NCBI GenBank assembly: GCA_021846945.1
Contig: JAJZVZ010000009.1
Location: 1 to 60,291 of the forward strand
Direction: 5' to 3'
Length of the DNA stretch: 60,291 nt
DNA from: Acidobacteriota bacterium
GTDB lineage: Bacteria > Acidobacteriota > Terriglobia > Terriglobales > Acidobacteriaceae
A model generated the notes under the pieces. That model had not been told where the DNA came from. It worked only from the letters and a program-made list of their open reading frames with translations, and ran no database searches. The translations under genes and the position numbers were made by a program. Shown here piece by piece: positions 32,425 through 41,475 of the stretch (position 1 is its first letter; each line of letters begins with the position of its first letter).

Positions 32425-35400
32425 ATGCTGAAATCACAAAGAATTAGATTGCTTCTGGCAATCCTCGTTCCCCTTTGTCTGCTAACATACGGCCGCGCGC
32501 AACAACAAACGGGCGAACTGACGGGGCAGATCACGGATAGCAGCGGAGCTGTGATTCCAGGCGCAACGGTGACTATCACCAACCCCGCCCGGGGAATTGC
32601 GGTTACTGTGACGACCAACGCGCAGGGTACCTATATTGCGCCCTTGCTCCCACCGGCCGACGGCTATCAGATCTCGGCCTCTAAACCCGGATTTAAGGCC
32701 GTAATGCGCGAGGGCATCACCTTGCAGGTGGCGCAGGTAGCGCAGGTCAATCTCTCCCTGGTTGTCGGTTCCTCAACCGAATCCGTTGTAGTGAGCGGAG
32801 CTCCACCGCTGCTTGACACGCAGACCTCTTCCGCCGGACAGGTTATCGAGAAACGCACGATCGCAAGCCTCCCGCTCAACGGGCGCAGCACATTTCGACT
32901 TATTCAACTTACACCCGGGGTTACTTTCAACTCGTCAGCCTATGGCCAGTTCGGCGACGTGCCCGTTAATACGACCTGGGATACAAACTTTTCCATCAGT
33001 GGCGGCCAGGCTCAGAGCAATGAGATTCTCATAGACGGCGTGCCAAGCTCGGCTGGCTTTTTCGATCAGATTACGACGATTCCATCGGTAGATGACACCG
33101 AAGAGTTTAAAGTTGAAAGCAATAACCTTTCGGCAGAGTACGGCAGGTTCACCGGCGGCGTCATCAACGTCACCACGAAATCGGGCACGAATGCGGTACA
33201 TGGGGACGCGTTTGAATTTCTTCGCAACTCGGCTCTTGACGCCAACGATTATATCGATAACAGCAAAGGGGTGAAGGTCCCGCCTTTCAGAATGAATCAA
33301 TATGGCGGCACCCTTGGCGGCCCAGTTTTCCTTCCCAAGCTCTATGACGGCCGTAACAAGACCTTCTTCTTCGTTGACTACCAGGGGACGCGGAGAGCCC
33401 AGGGCACTACCTTCCTGGGAACTGTGCCGACCGCCTTACAGAGAACGGGTGACTTCAGCCAAACCTACAATGCGAAGGATCAATTAGTAGCGATCTATAA
33501 TCCCTTTTCAACGGAGCCCGATCCAAACCATCCGGGCCAATATATCAGGCAGGCATTTCCGAATAACAAGATTCCCGCTGCGATGCTCGATCCGGTCGCG
33601 AAAAATATTATGAGTTACTACCCGTTACCAAACACGCAGGGGTCACCATTCACAAATACAAATAACTTTTTGAGCAATGCCATGATGACGGTAACTCAGG
33701 ATGCGGGGAGCGCCCGCATCGACCAGAACGTCAATGAGCACTATCATTTCTTTGGGCGGTTCGGATGGCTGCTGACGAACCTGACTCAGCCCAATACCTT
33801 TGGAAATCTTGCGACTGGTGGCGCTGGCGCGGTAGGCACCACCCAATTTCATAACTGGTCATTTGCCTTCGACAATACCGTGACCATCAGCCCCACGTTG
33901 TTATTGACCGTAAACTACGGCTATGCGCGATGGTTTCAATCCCGTAAAACTCTGAGCTATGGATTTGATAATGCTAAGCTCGGGTTTCCATCGCAGTTTG
34001 TAAGCTCAATCAGGATTCCGATGTTCCCGACGATCAACATTACGACCTATAGCGGGATGAACGGCCAGAGCTATCTGCTGAATGGTAATGATTCGCATAG
34101 TCTGCTCACTTCATTGACTAAGATTCATGGACGGCATACGTTCATGGTCGGTACAGACGTACGCCTGCACCTCATTAACTTCTTTAATGTCGGTTCAAGC
34201 TCAGGCACGTTCAATTTCGCGCTTGCTCAGACACAGGGACCAAACCCGAATGTCGCAAGCGAGACTGCGGGCAATGCGTTAGCCAGCTTTCTTGTGGGAG
34301 CCGGCAGCGGGGGATCAATGCCCATCGGCTCCGGAAATGAGCTGAAAGACTGGTACGCAGCTATATATGCTCTGGATAACTTTCAGGTAACAAGCAAGCT
34401 AACCATCAACCTCGGCATTCGCTACGAGGAAGAGAGTCCTTACACTGACCGTCATAACCAGTTGGATTATTTCAACCCAACAGTCGCAAGCCCGGCCAAG
34501 AATCCTTCGTTCCCCAACTTGACAGGTGGCCTTGTTTACGCAGGTGTAAATGGGGGCCCTGCCAGTGTCTATAACTGGAACACGAATCAATTTACCCCGC
34601 GCGTGGGCTTTGCCTACACAATCTTCCCTGAAACCGTCATTCGCGGCGGCGCGGGCATAGTCTATGGACCTCTTGAGGTAAGTAATAACGCCGTTGGCTT
34701 CGTTCCGAACGCAGGCTTTAGTTCCACCACGAACTGGGAGACTTCGCTAAATGGTGGCCTCAATCCCTTCAATGTGTTGAGTAATCCGTATCCACAGGGG
34801 TTAGTTGCGCCTACCGGGAGTTCTCTTGGCGCCGGAACGTTATTAGGCCAGTCGTTGAGCGTGTGGGATGCTAATCCAAAGACCCCGGAAGCCTATCAGT
34901 GGAATTTCTCGATTCAGCGGCAGCTTCCCTCCGATATCCTGGCCGAAGTGGCCTATGTCGCCAGCCGCGGCCTGTATCTTGCCAATTCTTTCAACTTGAA
35001 CTTCCTGAACCCGGAATACCTCAGCATGGGGACCGCATTACAAGCCAAAGTTCCGAATCCGTTTAAGCCCTTTGTGACGATCGGAGCCCTTTCACAACCC
35101 ACGGTTACAAGACAGCAACTCCTCCGGCCCTTCCCTCAATTTACCGGCGTCGGGACGGAGAACACCACTTGGGGAAGCTCAGACTACCAGTCGATGCAGG
35201 TAAAGATTAATAAGCGGACGACGCATGGAGTCAGCATGCTGGCAGCGTATACGCTTAGTAAGTGGATCTCAAATATCGATCCGCAGGCTGCTCCTATCGG
35301 AACGTCGAATAACGCGTCCGTTCAGAACTGGTATGATCTTGCTGCCGAAAAATCGTTGTCGACAGACGACATTCCACAGTCTCTCATCCTTAACGTGGTC

Positions 35401-35925
35401 GCTGATCTGCCTTTTGGTCAGGGTCGCCGCTTTCTGGGCGGCATCCACGGCCCCCTCGAGAAACTGGTCGGAGGCTGGAATGCATCCGGGATTTTGACGG
35501 AGCAGGCAGGGTTCCCTCTCGCTATGCACGCTCCGATCGTCGACGGTGGCAACCGGCCGAACGTTGTTTCTGGTGTGAGCCCTAAACTCTCCTCATCGCG
35601 CCCGGTCGCTGCGAAAATCGGCGAATGGTTCAATACAGCGGCATTTTCGCTTCCGGCGCCGTTTACCTTTGGTAATGTATCGAGAACCGTTGATTCCGTG
35701 CGCGCGCCTGGAATTAGTAATTTGGATTTTGCCTTGGAGAAGAACACCCAGTTGATGGAGCGTCTGGCGATGCAATTCCGAGCCGAGGCGTTTAACCTTA
35801 CCAACACACCGCACTTCGGCTTGCCCGATACAAACATGGCCGATGCCCAGTTCGGGCAGATCAACACGGTGTTGCCTTCGCCGCCGCCCCGCGAGATACA
35901 GTTCGCGGTCAAGCTTATCTTCTAG
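32425..35925 (+). CDS. TonB-dependent receptor of the Acidobacteria CarboxypepD_reg type
   Basis: A 1166-residue outer-membrane beta-barrel protein. After a signal peptide (LLLAILVPLCLLTYGRAQQ) comes a CarboxypepD_reg/Cna_B-like domain (ELTGQITDSSGAVIPGATV), then a plug (RTIASLPLNGRSTFRLIQLTPGV; NEILIDGVP; FTGGVINVTTKSGTN) and a barrel of long strands ending with the outer-membrane signal-like INTVLPSPPPREIQFAVKLIF. Large receptors like this are amplified in Acidobacteria and thought to import oligosaccharides. No SusD partner is adjacent. The ATG at 32425 has GGGAGG seven bases upstream; another ATG lies at 32410. Confidence 0.92.
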   Translation: MLKSQRIRLLLAILVPLCLLTYGRAQQQTGELTGQITDSSGAVIPGATVTITNPARGIAVTVTTNAQGTYIAPLLPPADGYQISASKPGFKAVMREGITLQVAQVAQVNLSLVVGSSTESVVVSGAPPLLDTQTSSAGQVIEKRTIASLPLNGRSTFRLIQLTPGVTFNSSAYGQFGDVPVNTTWDTNFSISGGQAQSNEILIDGVPSSAGFFDQITTIPSVDDTEEFKVESNNLSAEYGRFTGGVINVTTKSGTNAVHGDAFEFLRNSALDANDYIDNSKGVKVPPFRMNQYGGTLGGPVFLPKLYDGRNKTFFFVDYQGTRRAQGTTFLGTVPTALQRTGDFSQTYNAKDQLVAIYNPFSTEPDPNHPGQYIRQAFPNNKIPAAMLDPVAKNIMSYYPLPNTQGSPFTNTNNFLSNAMMTVTQDAGSARIDQNVNEHYHFFGRFGWLLTNLTQPNTFGNLATGGAGAVGTTQFHNWSFAFDNTVTISPTLLLTVNYGYARWFQSRKTLSYGFDNAKLGFPSQFVSSIRIPMFPTINITTYSGMNGQSYLLNGNDSHSLLTSLTKIHGRHTFMVGTDVRLHLINFFNVGSSSGTFNFALAQTQGPNPNVASETAGNALASFLVGAGSGGSMPIGSGNELKDWYAAIYALDNFQVTSKLTINLGIRYEEESPYTDRHNQLDYFNPTVASPAKNPSFPNLTGGLVYAGVNGGPASVYNWNTNQFTPRVGFAYTIFPETVIRGGAGIVYGPLEVSNNAVGFVPNAGFSSTTNWETSLNGGLNPFNVLSNPYPQGLVAPTGSSLGAGTLLGQSLSVWDANPKTPEAYQWNFSIQRQLPSDILAEVAYVASRGLYLANSFNLNFLNPEYLSMGTALQAKVPNPFKPFVTIGALSQPTVTRQQLLRPFPQFTGVGTENTTWGSSDYQSMQVKINKRTTHGVSMLAAYTLSKWISNIDPQAAPIGTSNNASVQNWYDLAAEKSLSTDDIPQSLILNVVADLPFGQGRRFLGGIHGPLEKLVGGWNASGILTEQAGFPLAMHAPIVDGGNRPNVVSGVSPKLSSSRPVAAKIGEWFNTAAFSLPAPFTFGNVSRTVDSVRAPGISNLDFALEKNTQLMERLAMQFRAEAFNLTNTPHFGLPDTNMADAQFGQINTVLPSPPPREIQFAVKLIF

Positions 35926-36045
35926 GCGCCGCATAATGATGATTTGCGATGTGGGAACAGAAGAAGTATGGAATCTGATTGATCTCTGTTTCCTATTTAT
36001 CGCGGTTTAGCAAGCAAGCAAAACTATAGGACAGGAGTGACTGAC

Positions 36046-37605
36046 ATGAATCGCCGTGATCTGATTAAATCTTCGCTGCTCAGTGCGGGTGCTTTGGCAG
36101 CAGGTCCGATGGAGGCCCAACAAAGCACTTCCGGGGCCTATCCGGCCAATCATATGTGGCCGTATCCTCCGACCCAGCTCAACGGCGGCCGGATGCCCAA
36201 CATTCTCTGGATATGCCCGGACATGCAACGTTTCGATACGATCGAGGGGTTGAACAATGAACACATTCATACGCCCAACCTGCGCAAATTGATGTCCGAG
36301 TCAGTCACTCTGACGCATACTTATGTGCAGAACCCCGTATGCTCTCCGTCGCGAGCGAGCTTTCTAACCGGAAGGTACCCGCACACAACTGGCCTGAGAG
36401 CGCTGGGGCAGCGCATCCGTCCGGACGAGCACGTAGTGACGCGCATTCTTTCAGACTCAGGATATGCGTGTGGTCTATCCGGCAAACTTCATCTCTCACC
36501 AACCTTTGGAGGGCGTCTTGAAGACCGCATCGATGATGGCTACGCTGTCTTTGACTGGAGTCATGACATCAGCAACTTATGGCCGGGACATAATATGTGG
36601 CGCGTGTGGCTGAGGGAGAACGGTGTTAAGTGGCCCGAGCCTCCACCGGGGCTGGACGGACGAGCCTGGGGAGTGCCGATCGATCCCAAATATACGCAGA
36701 CGGCGTGGTGTTCCGACCGGGCGATTCAGTTCATACACGGACAAAGGCAGTTCAATCCATGGTTGATGTCAGTGAATATCTATCAACCGCACGCTCCATA
36801 TTGGCCCACCGAGGAATATCTTAGTCACTATAACCCTGCGGATATTCCCAGCCCGAACTATCACGAGGGAGAGTTAAAGAATAAGCCGATTTATCAACAG
36901 ATCGATCATCAGGGAGCGAGTGGAGGACATGGCGTGTCATTTACAAAGACCTCCGACTATGATCACCGCAAGATAAAGGCAGCGTATTACGCCATGATCG
37001 AGCAGGTAGATACGGAAGTTGGCCGGATGTTGCACGCGCTGGAGGAGAGTGGTCAGGCGGAGAACACAATTGTCATCTATATGAGCGACCACGGAGAGAT
37101 GCTCGGCGATCATGGAATTTTCCTTAAGGGCCCCTATTTTTACGAGGGCGCGATCCGGGTACCGATGATTATCCGCTGGCCCGGTAAGTATAAGGCCGGC
37201 CTGCGCAGCGACGCCCTGGTAGAGATGATTGACCTGGCGCCGACGCTGCTCGAGGCCGCGGGCATTGCCATACCCGAGCGCATGCAAGGGCGTTCATTGA
37301 CGCCGCTGTTAACGGGCCAGACCACCACACATCGCGATTCGATTTATTGCGAGTATTTCGATTCGCTGGCGCTCTATAACCCTCCGCCTATGGCTGTGTG
37401 CGTCAGGAATGAGCGTTATAAGATGGTGTACTACCAGAAGCTCAATGTTGGCGAACTGTACGACCTGGAAAAGGATCCCAATGAGACTTATAACCTTTGG
37501 GATTCATCAGGCGCCCAGTCTGCTCGCAATGCAATGATGCAGACCATGATGTCCCGAATGGTGGATACCGTAGATCCAATTCCTGAAAGGAAATGCATGT
37601 GGTAG
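36046..37605 (+). CDS. Sulfatase (formylglycine type), Tat-exported
   Basis: The 519-residue enzyme hydrolyses sulfate esters. A Tat signal is present (MNRRDLIKSSLLSAGALAAG). Catalytic features: NILWICPDMQR for the first metal-ligand strand, the formylglycine motif CSPSR within NPVCSPSRASFLTGR, the GKLH pair, NIYQPHAPY and the metal motif MSDHGEMLGDHG. A maturation enzyme (FGE) must convert the Cys; none lies in this window. The ATG at 36046 is preferred over GTG at 36037 because of GGAG eight bases upstream. Position after the receptor gene suggests action on a sulfated glycan. Confidence 0.92.
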   Translation: MNRRDLIKSSLLSAGALAAGPMEAQQSTSGAYPANHMWPYPPTQLNGGRMPNILWICPDMQRFDTIEGLNNEHIHTPNLRKLMSESVTLTHTYVQNPVCSPSRASFLTGRYPHTTGLRALGQRIRPDEHVVTRILSDSGYACGLSGKLHLSPTFGGRLEDRIDDGYAVFDWSHDISNLWPGHNMWRVWLRENGVKWPEPPPGLDGRAWGVPIDPKYTQTAWCSDRAIQFIHGQRQFNPWLMSVNIYQPHAPYWPTEEYLSHYNPADIPSPNYHEGELKNKPIYQQIDHQGASGGHGVSFTKTSDYDHRKIKAAYYAMIEQVDTEVGRMLHALEESGQAENTIVIYMSDHGEMLGDHGIFLKGPYFYEGAIRVPMIIRWPGKYKAGLRSDALVEMIDLAPTLLEAAGIAIPERMQGRSLTPLLTGQTTTHRDSIYCEYFDSLALYNPPPMAVCVRNERYKMVYYQKLNVGELYDLEKDPNETYNLWDSSGAQSARNAMMQTMMSRMVDTVDPIPERKCMW

Positions 37606-37652
37606 GTCATGCCTTTCGGTCTTAGTTCAGATAACAACCAAATAGTTCGATT

Positions 37653-39803
37653 ATGAGGCCGCTATTGAAGATGAGGAATCTTTATTCTGCAGGAATTGGT
37701 GTCTTTGCTTGTACTCTGTGTTTTTTGGTCAATGGGATAAGCTCCTTCGGACAGGTGCGGGACGGCGGAACGCCGTTCCGGCCGCCCGCTGTGCCTTTGA
37801 TTACCCATGATCCCTATTTCAGTATCTGGTCCATGGCGGACCATCTCACTGATGTACCTACAAAGCACTGGACAGGAATTCCGCAGGAGCTGTGCGGGAT
37901 TGTCCGTGTGGACGGCAAGGCCTATCGCTTTCTTGGATTGTGCGAACAGAGGAGGCCATCGCTTCCCGCTCTGCAAGAGACGCAGAGCGAAGTTACTCCG
38001 ACGCGAACGATAGCAGTCATGACCAGCCCGGAGATCGAACTTCGAGTCGAGTTCATGACTCCGGCATTTCCTGAAGACATGGCGCTGATGGCGCGTCCAG
38101 TCACATACCTTCGCTGGGAGGTGAAGGCTCGCGATGGCCGCCCACACGATGTGACGCTCTATCTGGATGCCGCCGGGACACTGGCCGTGAACGACCCTGG
38201 GGAAGAAGTTACCTGGTCGAGGAGCAGAATCAACGGTCTTGATCTATTGCAAGTCGGCAGCGAGGCACAGCCGGTCTTGCAGCGCTTTGGCGATAATGTG
38301 CGCATTAATTGGGGCTGGTTCTACATCGCCGTACCCCAAAATGAAACAAGTGAGACAGCGGCGGGTAATGTAAGTTACCGAAGGGCTTTCCTGGCAACCG
38401 GGCGTATTCCGGATGTCGATGATATTGAAGGCGCACGCACACCGCAGAGCCACTATCCGCCGGCGCCGGCGCTGAATGTCTGCCTGCCACTCGGGAAAGT
38501 TGGGCAATCGCCAGTGGAACGTCATGTCCTGCTGGCGTACAACGATCTCTATTCCGTCGAATACATGCAGCGCAAGCTGTTGCCTTACTGGCGGACGCAA
38601 TTTTCAACGTTTGCCGGCATGCTTGAAGCAGCGGAGAAGCAATATCCTGTACTTGAGAAGCGCTCAAAGATATTCGATAACAGGCTTCAGAGCGATCTTG
38701 TCCAGGCCGGCGGCGTTGAATACGCTCACCTCGCAACACTAGCTTACCGGCAGGCGATTGCCGCGCAGAAACTGGTGGAGGATACCGACGGCGTCCCCTT
38801 TTTCATGCCCAAGGAGAACTTCAGTAACGGTTCCATCTCGACTGTCGATGTGATCTATCCATCCGCGCCGATGTTTCTGCTGCTCAACCCCAAGCTCGTG
38901 GAAGCGCAACTCGAACCAGTGCTCCGGTATGCGGAGATGCCGCGCTGGAAGTTCCCCTTCGCGCCGCATGATCTGGGCGTGTATCCGCTGGCGAATGGTC
39001 AGCAGTATGGAGGCGGCGAACAAACCGAAGAGAATCAGATGCCGGTGGAGGAGTCAGGAGATCTTTTACTGCTGGTTGCGGCCACGGAACATGCGGAAGG
39101 CAATGTTACCTTTGCGCGCCGCTACTGGCCGCTGCTGACCAAGTGGGCCGAGTACCTTAAGGTGAAGGGGCTTGACCCTGCAAACCAGCTCTGCACCGAC
39201 GATTTTGCCGGGCACCTGGCTCATAATGCGAATCTCTCGCTCAAAGCGATTGAGGCGCTGGGCGCATATGGACAGCTTGCTCAAGAACTGAACCATCCAC
39301 AGATCGCGCAGCAGTATCTGTCTCTTGCGCATTCGATGGCCTTGCAATGGGTAAAGATGGCCGCGGATGGCGATCACTATCGGCTGGCCTTTGATAAGCC
39401 GGGCACATGGAGCCAAAAATATAATCTGGTTTGGGACGGGATCCTGGGATTGAATCTCTTTTCTCCTGACGTAAGCGCCCGCGAGATTGCCTTTTACAAA
39501 AAGCATCTCAATCGGTATGGCCTTCCTCTGGACGACCGCGCCACTTATACCAAGCTTGACTGGGAGTTATGGACGGCAACTCTGACAAGGAATGCCGGCG
39601 ATTTTCAGATGTTTGTGCATCCTGTCTATGAGTTCCTGAACGACACGCCGGACCGCGTACCCATGACCGATTGGTATGACACGATTACTGCGCGGCAGGT
39701 TCATTTCCAGGCTCGGTCGGTTGTTGGCGGAGTCTATATAAAGATGCTGGCCAATCCCGAGCTCTGGAAGAAGTGGGCTTCGTTGCCGGCGGATACTCCA
39801 TAG
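37653..39803 (+). CDS. Exported DUF4965/glutaminase A-like protein
   Basis: The 716-residue product has a signal peptide (IGVFACTLCFLVNGISSFGQ) and the domain order of the fungal glutaminase GtaA family: DUF4964 (PLITHDPYFSIWSMADHLTD), DUF5127 (central beta-rich part) and DUF4965/DUF1793 helical domain ((alpha/alpha)6 type, PRWKFPFAPHDLGVYPLANGQ; EESGDLLLLVAATEHAEGN). The fold is shared with several glycoside hydrolases, so the bacterial members in glycan loci may act on sugars rather than glutamine. The gene follows the sulfatase by 47 bp on the same strand, suggesting co-transcription. No strong Shine-Dalgarno; an in-frame ATG at 37671 is an alternative start. Confidence 0.85.
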   Translation: MRPLLKMRNLYSAGIGVFACTLCFLVNGISSFGQVRDGGTPFRPPAVPLITHDPYFSIWSMADHLTDVPTKHWTGIPQELCGIVRVDGKAYRFLGLCEQRRPSLPALQETQSEVTPTRTIAVMTSPEIELRVEFMTPAFPEDMALMARPVTYLRWEVKARDGRPHDVTLYLDAAGTLAVNDPGEEVTWSRSRINGLDLLQVGSEAQPVLQRFGDNVRINWGWFYIAVPQNETSETAAGNVSYRRAFLATGRIPDVDDIEGARTPQSHYPPAPALNVCLPLGKVGQSPVERHVLLAYNDLYSVEYMQRKLLPYWRTQFSTFAGMLEAAEKQYPVLEKRSKIFDNRLQSDLVQAGGVEYAHLATLAYRQAIAAQKLVEDTDGVPFFMPKENFSNGSISTVDVIYPSAPMFLLLNPKLVEAQLEPVLRYAEMPRWKFPFAPHDLGVYPLANGQQYGGGEQTEENQMPVEESGDLLLLVAATEHAEGNVTFARRYWPLLTKWAEYLKVKGLDPANQLCTDDFAGHLAHNANLSLKAIEALGAYGQLAQELNHPQIAQQYLSLAHSMALQWVKMAADGDHYRLAFDKPGTWSQKYNLVWDGILGLNLFSPDVSAREIAFYKKHLNRYGLPLDDRATYTKLDWELWTATLTRNAGDFQMFVHPVYEFLNDTPDRVPMTDWYDTITARQVHFQARSVVGGVYIKMLANPELWKKWASLPADTP

Positions 39804-39965
39804 CAGGATGGCGTGGATTCCGTGCTATCCGTCTTGGAATACAAGGGCGACGCGTTGCTTCACGCTGGCGAAGCCCTTGACCATCAATCTCACATCCTTA
39901 AGCTGTCACAGGCCGGCCCCTTGACCTGCGAGAGGCGGTCAGACTGATTTGCAGATTCGATCTAC

Positions 39966-40013
39966 GGCCTGTTAACACTACGAGGCCGCTCGCCCGGGTA
40001 GTGTTAGCAGGCC
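39966..40013. terminator. Strong 16-bp hairpin between convergent genes
   Basis: GGCCTGTTAACACTAC pairs with GTAGTGTTAGCAGGCC across a 16-nt loop, with one G-T wobble. It abuts the stop codon of the minus-strand glycosyltransferase and lies 160 bp after the plus-strand DUF4965 gene. No T-run follows on either side, so it may protect 3' ends or act as a bidirectional, factor-dependent terminator. Confidence 0.5.
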
Positions 40014-41276
40014 CTAAGTCGAATGGAGCTCGATCATCTGTTCGATGAGTTCTGCCGCGCGTCCTGGTCCATCAAACCGCTGGATGGCACTCTGCAGACC
40101 CCGGGCTGCTTCCCGGTATCGGCTTTCTTGAAGGACGAGCGTCACCGCTTTGCGAAGCCGGGCTGGGCTTAGGCGGTGCCGTGAAACCACCACTCCTGCT
40201 CCGCGCGCTTTGAGCCGGGCCGCCACTCCGGGCTGATCGTTGCCGAGAGGTATAGCTACGAGCGGAACTCCCGCCGAGAGCGACTCAAGCACCGTGTTGA
40301 TGCCGGCATGGGTGATTACCAGCGCGGCCCGCTTCAGAATTTCCAATTGGGGAGCAAAACGCACGACCAGCGGATCACCAGCCAGTTTGCCCAGTGATGC
40401 CGGATCAAGTCCACCACCCAACGAGATCAGCAATTGGGCGTCAAGCCCGGCACAGGCCTCCGCGATGGTGCGGAAGATGGCTTCTGAGCCGTTCTGAAAA
40501 GTGCCCAGCGATGCATAAATAAGCGGGTGCCCATCAAGGCGCTCCCAAGGAAACTCGACCGCCGGGCGTTGCAGAGCGTGTACGAACGGCCCCGTGTAGT
40601 AAAGGCCCGCAGGTCTTTCGCCCCGGACCTGGAACTCCAGCGCCTCGGGCAACTGAGTAATCTGTGCCAGAGGCGACAGCCAGTCCGCAGGAGTCATGTG
40701 GGGCTTCAGCCCCCATGCCCTGCGCTGTTCATTCACTTCCCTGAAGGTGGCGTATGCCATCCGCAAAAGCAATCGAATGGCAAGGCGGTTCCGCAAGCGG
40801 CTTAGCTGATCGTTTCCCGCCGCCCAACCGAGCCAAAAGGGCGGAAACCGGTCGTCATGAACCAACGGAGGCACCAATGCAATGGAGATCCATGGCAGAC
40901 CCAGATAGTCGGCCACGCTTCCAGCAAAGTCCGCTTCATCCACCAGCAGCGCATCTATGCCCGCAGCCTGCACTGCCCGCGGCCCATCGCGCAGGACCAT
41001 CCGCGCTGAATTCCTTACCCGCTGCAACGTGAATCGAAGAGCAGCGAGCCCCTTCAATCGGGACATACGCTCGTCCAGCCTCGTGAGAGTGCCAATCGGA
41101 AAATCTTCGGCGCCGATCTGATGAAACTCGATACCCGCGGCTCGCACGCGAGCCGCGGTGTCGGCAATCCCGAAGATGACTACGTCATGGCCCCTCGTTT
41201 GCAGGGAATGTGCCAAGGCGGTCATCGGATTGAGATGTCCGGTTGCCGGAAAACAAAATGCTCCAAATCTTGCCAT
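40014..41276 (-). CDS. GT1-family (MGT/UGT-like) glycosyltransferase
   Basis: The 420-residue protein has the GT-B fold of macrolide and zeaxanthin glycosyltransferases: the N-terminal acceptor half begins RFGAFCFPATGHLNP, and the C-terminal nucleotide-sugar half has the signature HAGINTVLESLSAGVPLVAIPLGNDQ. It should transfer a sugar from a UDP-type donor to a small hydrophobic acceptor; the acceptor cannot be told. The ATG at 41276 (MARFG) is chosen; the longer frame would use TTG at 41288. It follows the ABC permease gene on the same strand after 200 bp. Confidence 0.87.
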   Translation of the reverse strand: MARFGAFCFPATGHLNPMTALAHSLQTRGHDVVIFGIADTAARVRAAGIEFHQIGAEDFPIGTLTRLDERMSRLKGLAALRFTLQRVRNSARMVLRDGPRAVQAAGIDALLVDEADFAGSVADYLGLPWISIALVPPLVHDDRFPPFWLGWAAGNDQLSRLRNRLAIRLLLRMAYATFREVNEQRRAWGLKPHMTPADWLSPLAQITQLPEALEFQVRGERPAGLYYTGPFVHALQRPAVEFPWERLDGHPLIYASLGTFQNGSEAIFRTIAEACAGLDAQLLISLGGGLDPASLGKLAGDPLVVRFAPQLEILKRAALVITHAGINTVLESLSAGVPLVAIPLGNDQPGVAARLKARGAGVVVSRHRLSPARLRKAVTLVLQESRYREAARGLQSAIQRFDGPGRAAELIEQMIELHST

Positions 41277-41475
41277 TGCTCTCTTCAATCATGCGCTCAT
41301 CATGCGTTGATTTCAGGTGACTGTGGAATCGGCCCGCGTAGAAGGCGCGATTGAATTTCCTTTCTGAAGCTGATTTCCGACCTGCGGGCTACAACCGGGG
41401 CGGCAGCCGGCGAGACGGATTCCATGGAACGGCGCCGTCGAGGAGACTGCACAAATGGCTGTTGAGCAATCGGAC

